Notes: a model not told the origin generated them from the letters alone. A stretch of DNA of 9,450 nucleotides from an uncultured Clostridia bacterium (GCA_947567585.1 CANONE010000079.1:1-9450), one strand, 5' to 3'. Positions 1 through 6,174 are shown, counted from the first letter of the stretch. Translations and numbers: made by a program.

Positions 1-1078
1 TGGCGTCCAGAATCTTGGTGACAACGAAAGCCTGGTCGGCGGTGACGAACAGCTCGCCTTCGCCCTTGAGAGCCTTCACCCAGATATCATGCTCCTTGGA
101 AAGGGGAGCGGGGCCCTGGCTGAAGCCGGGAATATAGCCGCGAACCTGATCGCCGACCCAAGAAATGGTCTGCTGGTTGGCAATCACATGGTTCAGGCGT
201 ACACGGCCTTCCAGGGTATCCAAGCCGCCCTTGGTGCCGCACAGCAGCACATGAGCCTGGTTGTCGCAGCCAGCCTTCTCGGCCATGTTCATGGCCCAGG
301 AAGCGCGCAGGTTGATGACGGCGCCGTTCTTCATCTTGATGTGGCCTACAGCGGAATCCTCCACGTCATAGGTCTCGTTGTTCCAGGGATCGGGATCGCC
401 CATCCAGTTGTTCTGGCCCTGATGCTCGGGATCCAGGAGGCGGCCCAGCTTCTCAAAGGAAGTGCCGACTACATAGTCAACGTCATAGTTGTTCATCATG
501 AACAGGGTGTTGTCCAGCGCATGGGTGCCGATGTCGATGAGGGGGCCGCCGCCCTGCTTGGACTTGTCGGTGAACACGCCCCAGGTAGGTACGCCCCGGC
601 GGCGCAGGTAGGTAGCCTCGGCGTAGTAGATGTCGCCCAGCCAGCCGTCGGCGACGACCTTGCGGGCCACGTTGTTCTCATGGAAATGACGGTACTGGTA
701 GCCGATGGTCAGCATCTTGCCGGTGCGGTCCCGGGCGTCCAGCATCTTCTGGGCGTCTTCGGGGGTAGCGGCCATGGGCTTCTCGCACAGAACATGCTTG
801 CCAGCCTCCAAAGCGGCCACGGTGATTTCACAGTGGGCGATGTTGGGGGTCAGAACATGCACGGCGTCGATGGTGGGGTCGGCCAGCAGCTCATGATAGT
901 CGGTATATACTTTGGCGTCGGGAGTGCCGTACTCTTTGGCGGCCTTCTCGGCGCGCTCGGGGATCAGGTCGCAGAAAGCGCACAGGTCAACATGCTCGGT
1001 CTGCTGAGACATGCCGGGCAGGTGCTTCTGGTTGGCGATACCGCCGCAGCCGATAAATCCGATCTTTAATTTGGCCAT
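1..1078 (-). CDS. Gfo/Idh/MocA-family NAD(P)-dependent oxidoreductase, C-terminus cut by window edge
   Basis: The minus strand reads open for 359 codons from an ATG at 1078 to the left window edge, so the 3' end is missing. The start is fixed by an AGGAGG site (1088-1093) nine bases upstream. The N-terminus GFIGCGGIANQKH (residues 7-19) is a Rossmann nucleotide-binding loop. CEKPMA (98-103) carries the EKP motif of this family, in which the lysine sits near the nicotinamide. GGGPLIDIGTHALD (176-189) carries the D182/H186 pair typical of the catalytic site. Members oxidise or reduce hydroxyls of sugars, inositols and related compounds in the cytoplasm. The family is too broad to name a substrate here. 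The gene has its own promoter and a palindrome near the transcription start (1102-1157), so it is probably separately regulated. Typical members have 330-400 residues, so little is likely to be missing. Confidence 0.93.
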   Translation of the reverse strand, partial: MAKLKIGFIGCGGIANQKHLPGMSQQTEHVDLCAFCDLIPERAEKAAKEYGTPDAKVYTDYHELLADPTIDAVHVLTPNIAHCEITVAALEAGKHVLCEKPMAATPEDAQKMLDARDRTGKMLTIGYQYRHFHENNVARKVVADGWLGDIYYAEATYLRRRGVPTWGVFTDKSKQGGGPLIDIGTHALDNTLFMMNNYDVDYVVGTSFEKLGRLLDPEHQGQNNWMGDPDPWNNETYDVEDSAVGHIKMKNGAVINLRASWAMNMAEKAGCDNQAHVLLCGTKGGLDTLEGRVRLNHVIANQQTISWVGDQVRGYIPGFSQGPAPLSKEHDIWVKALKGEGELFVTADQAFVVTKILDA

Positions 1079-1101
1079 GGGAATCATCCTCCTAATTTTT
1101 A

Positions 1102-1115
1102 CATGCTTGAGCATG
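1102..1115. promoter_or_regulatory. Inverted repeat CATGCT-TG-AGCATG, candidate operator
   Basis: Two perfect 6-base arms separated by 2 bases lie between the -10 box (1129-1134) and the ribosome binding site (1088-1093) of the minus-strand oxidoreductase gene, at roughly +7 to +20 of the predicted transcript. The position suits a repressor operator. No regulator gene is next to it in the window, so the binding protein is unknown, and a chance palindrome cannot be excluded. Confidence 0.4.
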
Positions 1116-1128
1116 AGATTACGCTACC

Positions 1129-1157
1129 ATTTTATAACATTCCTGGGCAAATGTAAA
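1129..1157 (-). promoter_or_regulatory. Sigma-A type promoter of the oxidoreductase gene
   Basis: On the minus strand TTTACA (1157-1152) is followed by a 17-base spacer and TAAAAT (1134-1129). Both hexamers match consensus at five of six positions. Transcription would start near 1122, giving a leader of about 45 bases before the ATG at 1078. Confidence 0.7.
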
Positions 1158-1276
1158 GGGCTTTTTGTAAAATTTCATAAAATCTTTTTGCGTCTGCGCC
1201 GGAGTTATGTAAATTGGGTCTGTCTTCGAACAATCTCCGCGTCCGCCGCTGGGAAAACTGCTTAATATTCGCGGGG

Positions 1277-1630
1277 CTATTTATCCATCCGCAAATTCAT
1301 TTCAAACCGCTCGAAAAAGCCGATCAGCCGTCCCTCTGCATCCCGCACGGGCTGCATGTAGATGCGTTGGTTGCGCAGGTTCACTCCCACAAAGATTTCC
1401 TTGCCGTCGCTTTTCATCTTTTCATAAGCGGCCTCAATGCGCTGCCGGGAGCTCTCCTTGTCGTGGCAGCTGAAGAGGCTCTTGCCAATGAGGCAGGAGT
1501 AGCCCCGCTCCTGATAGTAATGATATTGGGCGTAGCGGTTCATATACCGGATGACAAAATCTCCGTCCACAAACACCACGGGGTAGGGGAAGCTGTCCAG
1601 AATCCCCCTGAGAATGGTAAGTTCGTCCAT
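1277..1630 (-). CDS. Small stand-alone PAS-domain protein
   Basis: This 117-residue soluble protein is essentially one PAS domain. It starts with a helix and the segment FPYPVVFVDGDFVIRYMN (residues 12-29), the usual PAS opening (the -FVD- strand followed by xxIxYxN). It continues with GKSLFSCH (48-55) and ends with the strands QRIYMQPVRDAEGRLIGFFE (89-108), which match the closing PAS strands. PAS domains bind small ligands or cofactors, or mediate protein contacts. No kinase, GGDEF or DNA-binding output domain is attached, so it must act on a partner. The style resembles the PAS part of DUF438/PAS_10 proteins. I chose the ATG at 1630, preceded by GGAGG five bases upstream. An in-frame ATG at 1642 overlaps the proS stop (TGATG) but has no good binding site. 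The gene is almost certainly translated with proS. Confidence 0.8.
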   Translation of the reverse strand: MDELTILRGILDSFPYPVVFVDGDFVIRYMNRYAQYHYYQERGYSCLIGKSLFSCHDKESSRQRIEAAYEKMKSDGKEIFVGVNLRNQRIYMQPVRDAEGRLIGFFERFEMNLRMDK

Positions 1631-1641
1631 GGCTTCCTCCA

Positions 1642-3081
1642 TCAATACTGCCGCCCCCAGTAGACCATATGCTTGGCGGGCTTGCCGCAGCAGGCGCATA
1701 CATCGGAGATGTGCTCCTCCTCAAAGGGGATGCACCGGCTCTTCACGCCGCCGGTCTCCTCCTTGAGCTGGTCCTCGCAGGCGCTGTCGCCGCACCACAT
1801 GGCCTTGATGAAGCCGGGCTTATTCTGGGCAATGTCCAGAAACTCCTCATGGTTATGGGCCGCGAAGGTCTTCTGCGCCAGGTTCTCCTGGGCTCTAAAA
1901 AGCATGCTGTCGTGGATAACGTCCAGCCCGTAACGGACGGCTTCTTCCAGTTCGTCCAGATTCTGGGTGTATTTTTCTCCCGTGTCCCGGCGGACCACAA
2001 CGCATTGGTTCTGTTCTATATCCCGGGGTCCCAGTTCTATGCGAATGGGCACCCCCTGCATCTCATACTGGGCGAACTTCCACCCGGGGGAGTTGTCGCT
2101 GTCGTCCAGCTTGACCCGGAAATGCTCGCTGAGCCGGTCCCGCAGCTCCGCCGCCTTTTCCAAAACGCCGGGCTTGTGCTGGGCGATAGGCACGATTACC
2201 ACCTGGATGGGGGCAATCCGGGGGGGCAGCACCAGGCCGTTGTCGTCCCCGTGGACCATAATCACCGCGCCGATAAGCCGGGTGCTCATGCCCCAGGAGG
2301 TCTGGAAGGGGGCGTGGAGCTGGTTGTCCCGGCCGGTGAAATTGATGCCAAAGGCTTTGGCAAAGCCGTCCCCGAAGAAGTGGGTGGTGCCCCCCTGCAA
2401 AGCCACGCCGTTGTGCATCATGGGCTCCAAGGTGTAGGTGGCCTCTGCTCCGGCGAATTTTTCCTTTTCAGTCTTCTTGCCCACTACCGGGGGGATGGCC
2501 AGGGCGTCCCGGTAGACCTCCTCGTACACCCGCAGCATCTTCAGGGTGAATTCCTCCGCTTCTTCGGCGGTCTCATGCATGGTATGGCCCTCCTGCCACA
2601 GGAATTCCATGCCCCTGAGGAAAGGCCGGGTGGTCTTCTCCCAGCGCACCACGGAGCACCACTGGTTGTAGAGCTTGGGCAGGTCCCGGTAGGAGTGGAT
2701 TTTCTTCTGGTAGTGCTCGCAGAACAGTACCTCGCTGGTAGGGCGGATGTAGAGCTTTTCGCTGAGCGCCTCGCCGCCGCCCTGGGTGACTACCGCGCAC
2801 TCCGGGGCAAAGCCGTCGATGTGGTCCTTTTCCTTTTGCAGCAGGCTTTCGGGGATGAGCATGGGCATGCAGACGTTCTGCACTCCCAGCTTTTTAAAGC
2901 GGGCGTCCATCTCCCGCTGGATGTTTTCCCAAATGGCGTAGCCGTAGGGCTCGTACACAATGCAGCCCTTTACGCTGGAATAATCCGCCAGCTCCGCCTT
3001 TTTCACCACGTCCGTGTACCATTGGGCGAAGTCCACGTCCATGGAGGTGATGTCCTCTACCATCTTTTTCTGTTGTGCCAT
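1642..3081 (-). CDS. proS: Prolyl-tRNA synthetase, type 3 (archaeal/eukaryal-like)
   Basis: This cytoplasmic class II synthetase charges tRNA-Pro with proline. From the ATG at 3081 it has 479 residues, the normal length for the short type 3 enzymes that lack the bacterial editing insertion. Visible parts are motif 1 around CMPMLIPES (71-79), motif 2 from RWEKTTRPF to FLWQEGHTMH (146-169), the TTHFFGDGFAKAF segment (232-244), motif 3 GMSTRLIGAVIMVHGDDNG (264-282), and an anticodon-binding domain from about 290. A C-terminal zinc module has C430-x4-C435 and C462-x2-C465, and the protein ends in the Tyr typical of this type. The start at 3081 lies eight bases from a GGAAAGGA site (3097-3090); an ATG at 3087 is only two bases away. 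The promoter lies just upstream and the leader is about 30 bases, too short for a T-box. Confidence 0.97.
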   Translation of the reverse strand: MAQQKKMVEDITSMDVDFAQWYTDVVKKAELADYSSVKGCIVYEPYGYAIWENIQREMDARFKKLGVQNVCMPMLIPESLLQKEKDHIDGFAPECAVVTQGGGEALSEKLYIRPTSEVLFCEHYQKKIHSYRDLPKLYNQWCSVVRWEKTTRPFLRGMEFLWQEGHTMHETAEEAEEFTLKMLRVYEEVYRDALAIPPVVGKKTEKEKFAGAEATYTLEPMMHNGVALQGGTTHFFGDGFAKAFGINFTGRDNQLHAPFQTSWGMSTRLIGAVIMVHGDDNGLVLPPRIAPIQVVIVPIAQHKPGVLEKAAELRDRLSEHFRVKLDDSDNSPGWKFAQYEMQGVPIRIELGPRDIEQNQCVVVRRDTGEKYTQNLDELEEAVRYGLDVIHDSMLFRAQENLAQKTFAAHNHEEFLDIAQNKPGFIKAMWCGDSACEDQLKEETGGVKSRCIPFEEEHISDVCACCGKPAKHMVYWGRQY

Positions 3082-3118
3082 ATCCATCGTCCTTTCCGAT
3101 TGCTTACGATACTTTCCC

Positions 3119-3147
3119 ATTATAGCGGTAATAAGACGTTTTTGCAA
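3119..3147 (-). promoter_or_regulatory. Promoter of proS
   Basis: On the minus strand TTGCAA (3147-3142) is separated by exactly 17 bases from a perfect TATAAT (3124-3119). The predicted start near 3112 gives a leader of about 30 bases to the ATG at 3081. It should drive proS and the downstream PAS gene together. Confidence 0.8.
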
Positions 3148-3197
3148 GGAATTTATAGAAAAAGCCGGCGGCTGTTCCGGCGGTAAATCCGGGAAAG

Positions 3198-3227
3198 AAA
3201 AAGCCCCCTGCCATCAGGGAGCTTTTT
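3198..3227 (-). terminator. Intrinsic terminator of the VOC gene pair
   Basis: A 13-base stem (3198-3210 with 3215-3227, one G-U pair in the minus-strand RNA) closes a 4-base loop and runs into TTTTTC on the minus strand, four bases past the stop codon of the VOC gene. A weaker hairpin GCCGG/CCGGC (3164-3168 with 3177-3181), also followed by TTTTTC, lies behind it and may act as a backup. The near-symmetric A and T tails could also stop plus-strand transcripts. Confidence 0.85.
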
Positions 3228-3230
3228 CAG

Positions 3231-3587
3231 CTATTTTACGAACCCCAGCTCGTTGCCGTCCGGGTCCGCTATGGTAAACTTTCTGGAGCCCCAGGGGGTG
3301 TCCCATAGAGGCTCTATCACTGTGACCTTATCCTTCAGCTGTTCCCACAAGGCGTCCACATCCTCCACCGCAAAGTTGGTCCGGCCTCCATGATAAACGC
3401 CGCCATGCTCCGTCTGGCCGATGGAAAAGGTGGCTCCCCCGCCCTCCGGCCCCAGGAAGTCGTAATAGTTCGGGTTGTCCTTTGGCCAGCGTCCGCCTAT
3501 CTCAAACCCCAGCGTCTGGGTATACCACTCCAGAGAGCGGGCCAGGTCGCTGCACCCCAGCTTAATGTGTTCCACGCTTATTTTCAT
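3231..3587 (-). CDS. VOC-family (glyoxalase/bleomycin-resistance fold) protein, putative metal ligands kept
   Basis: This is a 118-residue soluble protein with one VOC module pair. It opens with VEHIKLGCSDLARSLEWYTQTLGF-type sequence (residues 5-28), the classical first beta-alpha unit. It closes with TIADPDGNELGFVK (105-118), the family's C-terminal strand. H7 and E113 fall where glyoxalase I-type enzymes place metal ligands, so a metal-dependent reaction is possible; substrate cannot be told. The start at 3587 is well supported: the stop codon of the upstream VOC gene is fused to its ribosome binding site, giving TAAGGAGGG (3603-3595) seven bases before the ATG. The two VOC genes are therefore one operon, closed by the terminator at 3198-3227. 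Related folds include glyoxalase I, fosfomycin or bleomycin resistance proteins and extradiol dioxygenases, none of which can be assigned. Confidence 0.88.
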   Translation of the reverse strand: MKISVEHIKLGCSDLARSLEWYTQTLGFEIGGRWPKDNPNYYDFLGPEGGGATFSIGQTEHGGVYHGGRTNFAVEDVDALWEQLKDKVTVIEPLWDTPWGSRKFTIADPDGNELGFVK

Positions 3588-3600
3588 ATTTTAGCCCTCC

Positions 3601-3948
3601 TTACAGAATCAGCGCGGTGCTGCCGTCCGGGTCCCGGAAGGCCAGCTCTTGGCCGCCCCAAACAGCGGTCCTGGGCGGGTCGATAGCAAAACCCTTGGCC
3701 TCAAGCTCCCTGTAGGTCTTCTGCACATCCTTGGAATTCAGCACAATGGTGGCAAATCCCGTCGTGGATTTCCCCCAGACATTCTCGTCCCAGCAGCAGG
3801 CATAGCCGCCTTTCTCTGGGCCGCCGACGTTCCACCCGTCATAGCAGTCGTTTTCCGCGAACCCCGGGGCCCTGATGGCGCGGTCAAAATCCGTCAGGGC
3901 CTTCGGGTCCTTTGAGCGGATGTTGACGCATTGGAAATTCAGAGCCAT
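3601..3948 (-). CDS. VOC-family protein, putative metal ligands missing
   Basis: This 115-residue protein is the upstream partner of the VOC gene at 3231-3587. The C-terminal GGQELAFRDPDGSTALIL (98-115) is a clear VOC closing strand, and the N-terminus MALNFQCVNIRSKDP has the opening strand. The residues that align with H7 and E113 of its neighbour are C7 and T111, so a glyoxalase-type metal site is unlikely. It may bind a ligand, or pair with the neighbour. The ATG at 3948 is chosen because AAAGGA lies eight bases upstream and the homologous sequence starts there. An in-frame ATG at 4050 would add 34 residues unlike the family and would run into the acpP terminator. Function is unknown beyond the fold. 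Confidence 0.8.
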   Translation of the reverse strand: MALNFQCVNIRSKDPKALTDFDRAIRAPGFAENDCYDGWNVGGPEKGGYACCWDENVWGKSTTGFATIVLNSKDVQKTYRELEAKGFAIDPPRTAVWGGQELAFRDPDGSTALIL

Positions 3949-3973
3949 ACTCTCGTTCCTTTCTGAGTAAGAA

Positions 3974-4002
3974 ATACTATCAACGCCATGATACCACGCC
4001 AA
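3974..4002 (-). promoter_or_regulatory. Candidate promoter of the VOC gene pair
   Basis: On the minus strand TTGGCG (4002-3997), a 17-base spacer and TAGTAT (3979-3974) each match four of six consensus positions. An alternative in the same stretch is an extended -10, TGGTATCAT (3996-3988), without a good -35. One of the two is needed because the acpP terminator lies upstream; which one is used cannot be decided. Confidence 0.45.
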
Positions 4003-4041
4003 ACATGACTGCGGACTGTCGTGTTTCCCGAAAGCCTCGAG

Positions 4042-4082
4042 AAAAAACAAAAAGCCCGGGCATGAGTCTGCCGCGGGCTTTT
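4042..4082 (-). terminator. Intrinsic terminator of acpP
   Basis: AAAAGCCCG (4050-4058) pairs with CGGGCTTTT (4074-4082). On the minus strand the stem is followed by TTTTTGTTTTTTC. It begins 11 bases past the acpP stop codon and isolates acpP from the VOC pair. Confidence 0.88.
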
Positions 4083-4092
4083 AAAACGGGGC

Positions 4093-4326
4093 TCAATCTT
4101 TGGTGTGGCTCTCGATGTACTCTACCAGCGCCCCTACCGTTTTAATGTTTTCCACTTCCTCGTCCGGAATCTCTACCTCGAAATCGTCCTCAATGGTCAT
4201 CAGAAGGTCTACCACGTCCAGAGAATCCGCCCCCAGATCGTCTTCCAGCAGGGTTTCAGCGGTGATCTCGCTTTCCTCAACGCTGAACTGCTCGCTGAGG
4301 ATTGCCTTGATTTTGTCTAATACCAT
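4093..4326 (-). CDS. acpP: Acyl carrier protein
   Basis: This 77-residue acidic four-helix protein carries growing acyl chains as thioesters during type II fatty acid synthesis in the cytoplasm. The motif DDLGADSLDVVDLLM (29-43) contains S35, the site for the 4'-phosphopantetheine arm, followed by the acidic recognition helix. Length and sequence are those of a housekeeping AcpP rather than a specialised carrier domain. The start at 4326 follows an AGGAGG site (4340-4335) eight bases upstream. No other fatty acid synthesis gene lies next to it, and a terminator follows 11 bases downstream, so it is a single-gene unit. Its likely promoter (4492-4520) sits about 160 bases upstream and inside the aroE leader region. 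A specialised carrier protein for another pathway is possible but less likely. Confidence 0.96.
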   Translation of the reverse strand: MVLDKIKAILSEQFSVEESEITAETLLEDDLGADSLDVVDLLMTIEDDFEVEIPDEEVENIKTVGALVEYIESHTKD

Positions 4327-4388
4327 TTTTAGTGCCTCCTAAAGTTTGGAATTTTCGTTTTGCTCTTCCGGCAAGCCGCCTGGGGATA

Positions 4389-4417
4389 TGGACAAAGCCG
4401 GGTACCTGTGGTATAAT
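4389..4417 (+). promoter_or_regulatory. Promoter of aroE-aroK
   Basis: TGGACA (4389-4394), a 17-base spacer and a perfect TATAAT (4412-4417), with an additional TGG extended -10 (4409-4411), point towards aroE. The start would be near 4424, leaving a leader of about 150 bases before the GTG at 4575. I see no terminator, T-box or leader peptide in that leader. Confidence 0.8.
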
Positions 4418-4491
4418 CGCCGTATGGCGGGCCGTCCCCTGTAAGCGGTCTCAAAAGAAGCTCCCCTATAAAGCTGCCGGTCTTATCTCTC

Positions 4492-4520
4492 ATTTTATTT
4501 ACCGCGGCCTGCTTTGTCAA
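4492..4520 (-). promoter_or_regulatory. Promoter of acpP
   Basis: On the minus strand a perfect TTGACA (4520-4515), a 17-base spacer and TAAAAT (4497-4492) point towards acpP. The start would be near 4485, about 160 bases before the acpP ATG. It lies within the predicted aroE transcript, so the two promoters face each other. I found no better promoter closer to acpP. Confidence 0.72.
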
Positions 4521-4574
4521 CTATGAATTGAAAAATTTTCCATTCTGTCTAAGGAAAATCAAGGAGGAAACCCT

Positions 4575-5459
4575 GTGATTATACAAAAAGCGGCGGTGAT
4601 CGGCCACCCCATTGGTCATACTATGTCGCCTTTTATCCAAAAAAGGCTCTTTGCCCTTTCCGGCATTCCTATGGAATACCAGGTGCTGGACGTGCCCAAC
4701 CTGGAAGAGGCGCTGCCGGTTCTGCGCTCTCTGGACTGCTTCAACATCACCATTCCCCATAAGAGCGGCATTATACCTTATCTGGAGGATATGTGCGAGA
4801 GCGCGAAGCTGTGCGGCTCGGTGAACACGGTGAAGGTTGTGGGTGGTAAGCTCCACGGCTTCACCACCGACGGCGCCGGCGCGGCGGTGTCCCTGGCCAT
4901 ACACGGTCTGAATTTCCACAGGCGCGTGCTGATTTTGGGCAACGGCGGCGCGGCCCGGGCCATAGCTTTTCAGGCGGCCATACAGCGGCCGGATTTTGAC
5001 ATTACCATAACCCACCGGGAGGGCTCCTATGAAAAGGCGCTGGCTCTGGCGAACCGCCTGGGGGACTTCGCCCGGCGGCGGGGTGACAAAAACTTCCTGG
5101 TCCGGGTGATGAGCTATCAAGAGCTGGAGGAGGACAGGGCCGGACGGTATGGGCTGCTGGTGAACACCACCAGTGTGGGCATGTATCCCCATGTGGACGC
5201 CTGCCCGGTCAGCGAAACGGTGGTAGGCCGCTGTGAGGCGGTTTTTGACGCGGTATTTAATCCCGGAGAAACCAAGCTGATGCGTTTGGCCCGGCAGCAG
5301 GGAGTCAGGGCCATAGGCGGTATGGGGATGCTGGTGTGTCAGGCGGCGTATTCCCACAAAATATGGTATGACACGGAGTTTGACCCCCAGGACCTTTTGC
5401 GGCTGATTCCGGAGGCCCAGTGGGAGATGGAAAGGCTGTTTGGAGGGAAGGAAACATGA
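4575..5459 (+). CDS. aroE: Shikimate 5-dehydrogenase
   Basis: The enzyme reduces 3-dehydroshikimate to shikimate with NADPH, the fourth step of the shikimate pathway, in the cytoplasm. It has 294 residues, slightly above the usual 270-290. The substrate-binding start is IGHPIGHTMSPFIQ (9-22). ITIPHK (58-63) holds the catalytic lysine K63, and GSVNTV (81-86) and TTDGAG (97-102, catalytic-site D99) follow. LILGNGGAARAIAF is the dinucleotide-binding loop and NTTSVGMYP the nucleotide-contacting segment. VFDAVFNPGETKLMRLA and GGMGMLVCQA complete the family pattern. The residue before D99 is Thr where many AroE proteins have Asn. Translation starts at a GTG seven bases after AAGGAGG (4561-4567). 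The gene is first in its operon, and its stop overlaps the aroK start by four bases. Confidence 0.96.
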   Translation: MIIQKAAVIGHPIGHTMSPFIQKRLFALSGIPMEYQVLDVPNLEEALPVLRSLDCFNITIPHKSGIIPYLEDMCESAKLCGSVNTVKVVGGKLHGFTTDGAGAAVSLAIHGLNFHRRVLILGNGGAARAIAFQAAIQRPDFDITITHREGSYEKALALANRLGDFARRRGDKNFLVRVMSYQELEEDRAGRYGLLVNTTSVGMYPHVDACPVSETVVGRCEAVFDAVFNPGETKLMRLARQQGVRAIGGMGMLVCQAAYSHKIWYDTEFDPQDLLRLIPEAQWEMERLFGGKET

Positions 5460-5974
5460 GCGGAAATATCATTCTCTGCGGTTTTATGGGCTGCGGTAAG
5501 ACCAGCGTAGGCCGCCGGGCCGCCAAGGTACTGGGCCGCCGTTTCTGCGACCTGGACCAGTACATTGAGGAGCAGGCGGGAATGGCCGTCAAGGAGATCT
5601 TCGCCCGGTACGGAGAAGCGGGTTTTCGGGAGCGGGAAGCCAGGGCGGTGAAAGCGGTGGCGGGCCGGAATGGGCTGATTATCGCCAGCGGCGGCGGAAC
5701 CGTGCTTTCCAGGGAAAACGTAGAAGCCTTTCATGAGCAGGATGGAGTCATCGTCTTTCTGGACGCGCCCCTGGCCGCCCTGCAGGAGCGGTTAAAGCGG
5801 GACAAGAAGCGCCCCCTTTTGCAGGTCCCGGACCGCCGCCGGGTGATCGCCCAGCTTCATGCCCAGCGCGCGCCCCTTTATCAGGCGGCGGCGGATATCA
5901 TAGTAGACGCGGGCGCCCCGCCGCTGACGGTGGCCAACCGCGTGGCCGAGGCTGTCCGGGAAAAAAGGACTTGA
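5456..5974 (+). CDS. aroK: Shikimate kinase
   Basis: The enzyme phosphorylates shikimate with ATP to shikimate 3-phosphate, step five of the pathway. The 172-residue protein has the normal length and all key positions: P-loop GFMGCGKTS (9-17); D32 and D34 in CDLDQYIE; R58 in GFRERE; the glycine triplet of SGGGT (78-82) that contacts shikimate; R119 in the lid (KRPLL); and R138 in QRAPLY. D34 and R58 fall at the numbers I recall for E. coli AroK. The ATG at 5456 overlaps the aroE stop as ATGA, with AAGGA a few bases upstream, so translation is coupled to aroE. An in-frame ATG at 5420 inside aroE is rejected because it adds 12 residues absent from the family. Its own stop codon TGA lies inside the -35 box of the next promoter. 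Confidence 0.96.
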   Translation: MSGNIILCGFMGCGKTSVGRRAAKVLGRRFCDLDQYIEEQAGMAVKEIFARYGEAGFREREARAVKAVAGRNGLIIASGGGTVLSRENVEAFHEQDGVIVFLDAPLAALQERLKRDKKRPLLQVPDRRRVIAQLHAQRAPLYQAAADIIVDAGAPPLTVANRVAEAVREKRT

Positions 5975-5999
5975 CAGCCAGCGGGCCGGGATGTATAAT
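5971..5999 (+). promoter_or_regulatory. Fully consensus promoter for the aroF leader, overlapping the aroK stop
   Basis: A perfect TTGACA (5971-5976) and a perfect TATAAT (5994-5999) are separated by exactly 17 bases. The aroK stop codon TGA (5972-5974) is part of the -35 box. The start would be near 6006. Such a strong promoter in front of a terminator fits a unit controlled by attenuation rather than by initiation. Confidence 0.88.
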
Positions 6000-6033
6000 C
6001 AAGAAAACCATCTATCGTTTTTAGGGAGCCGTT

Positions 6034-6174
6034 ATGAAAATTTCCCATGCGAAACAGCCTTATTATAATTGCTTTAGCCTGCGATTTACACTGCGGGCTT
6101 TCTTTGCGTGGAGAAATATGGCCGGCTTCCCTTTTTTCCGTTGCCCTAGGCGGCTATTGCCGGGGCTGGTGTAA
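6034..6174 (+). CDS. Aromatic-rich leader peptide (46 aa)
   Basis: The short reading frame begins at ATG 6034, five bases after a GGAG site (6025-6028), and ends at TAA 6172-6174. It encodes Tyr at 10 and 11, Phe at 14, 18, 23, 24, 32, 34 and 35, and Trp at 26. Ten of 46 residues are thus aromatic, against an expected four or so, and all three end products of the pathway are represented. The clusters YY, FFAW and FPFF resemble the control codons of the known pheA and trp leader peptides. I infer that its translation, not its product, matters: slow decoding when charged aromatic tRNAs are scarce would let transcription pass the terminator at 6215-6242 into aroF. It has no similarity to a known protein that I recognise, and no membrane or signal features I would trust. 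A different frame that starts at ATG 6047 lacks a binding site. Confidence 0.7.
   Translation: MKISHAKQPYYNCFSLRFTLRAFFAWRNMAGFPFFRCPRRLLPGLV

Noticed and set aside
89..1069. Plus-strand open frame of 326 codons
   Set aside because: It lies entirely antisense to the oxidoreductase gene, whose minus-strand translation has clear family motifs. The plus-strand product is repetitive and low in complexity (Gly, Val, Leu, Ala), and I see no family motifs in it. It is a by-product of GC-rich codon use.
3160..3185. Attenuator for proS formed by the GCCGG/CCGGC hairpin
   Set aside because: The hairpin lies upstream of the proS -35 box and so is not in the proS transcript. At most it is a second terminator for the VOC pair.
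1669..3186. Plus-strand open frame of 505 codons
   Set aside because: It mirrors proS over its whole length and has no recognisable domains. proS has all class II synthetase motifs on the other strand.
4329..4526. Short open frames on both strands in the acpP-aroE gap
   Set aside because: They have no family similarity that I recognise and fall over the two promoters. The region is better explained as regulatory.
4424..4574. T-box or attenuator in the aroE leader
   Set aside because: ACCGCG occurs at 4501-4506 but without the rest of the T-box, and there is no terminator hairpin with a T-run before aroE.
4521..5357. Minus-strand open frame of 278 codons
   Set aside because: It is antisense to aroE and lacks recognisable motifs; aroE is certain.
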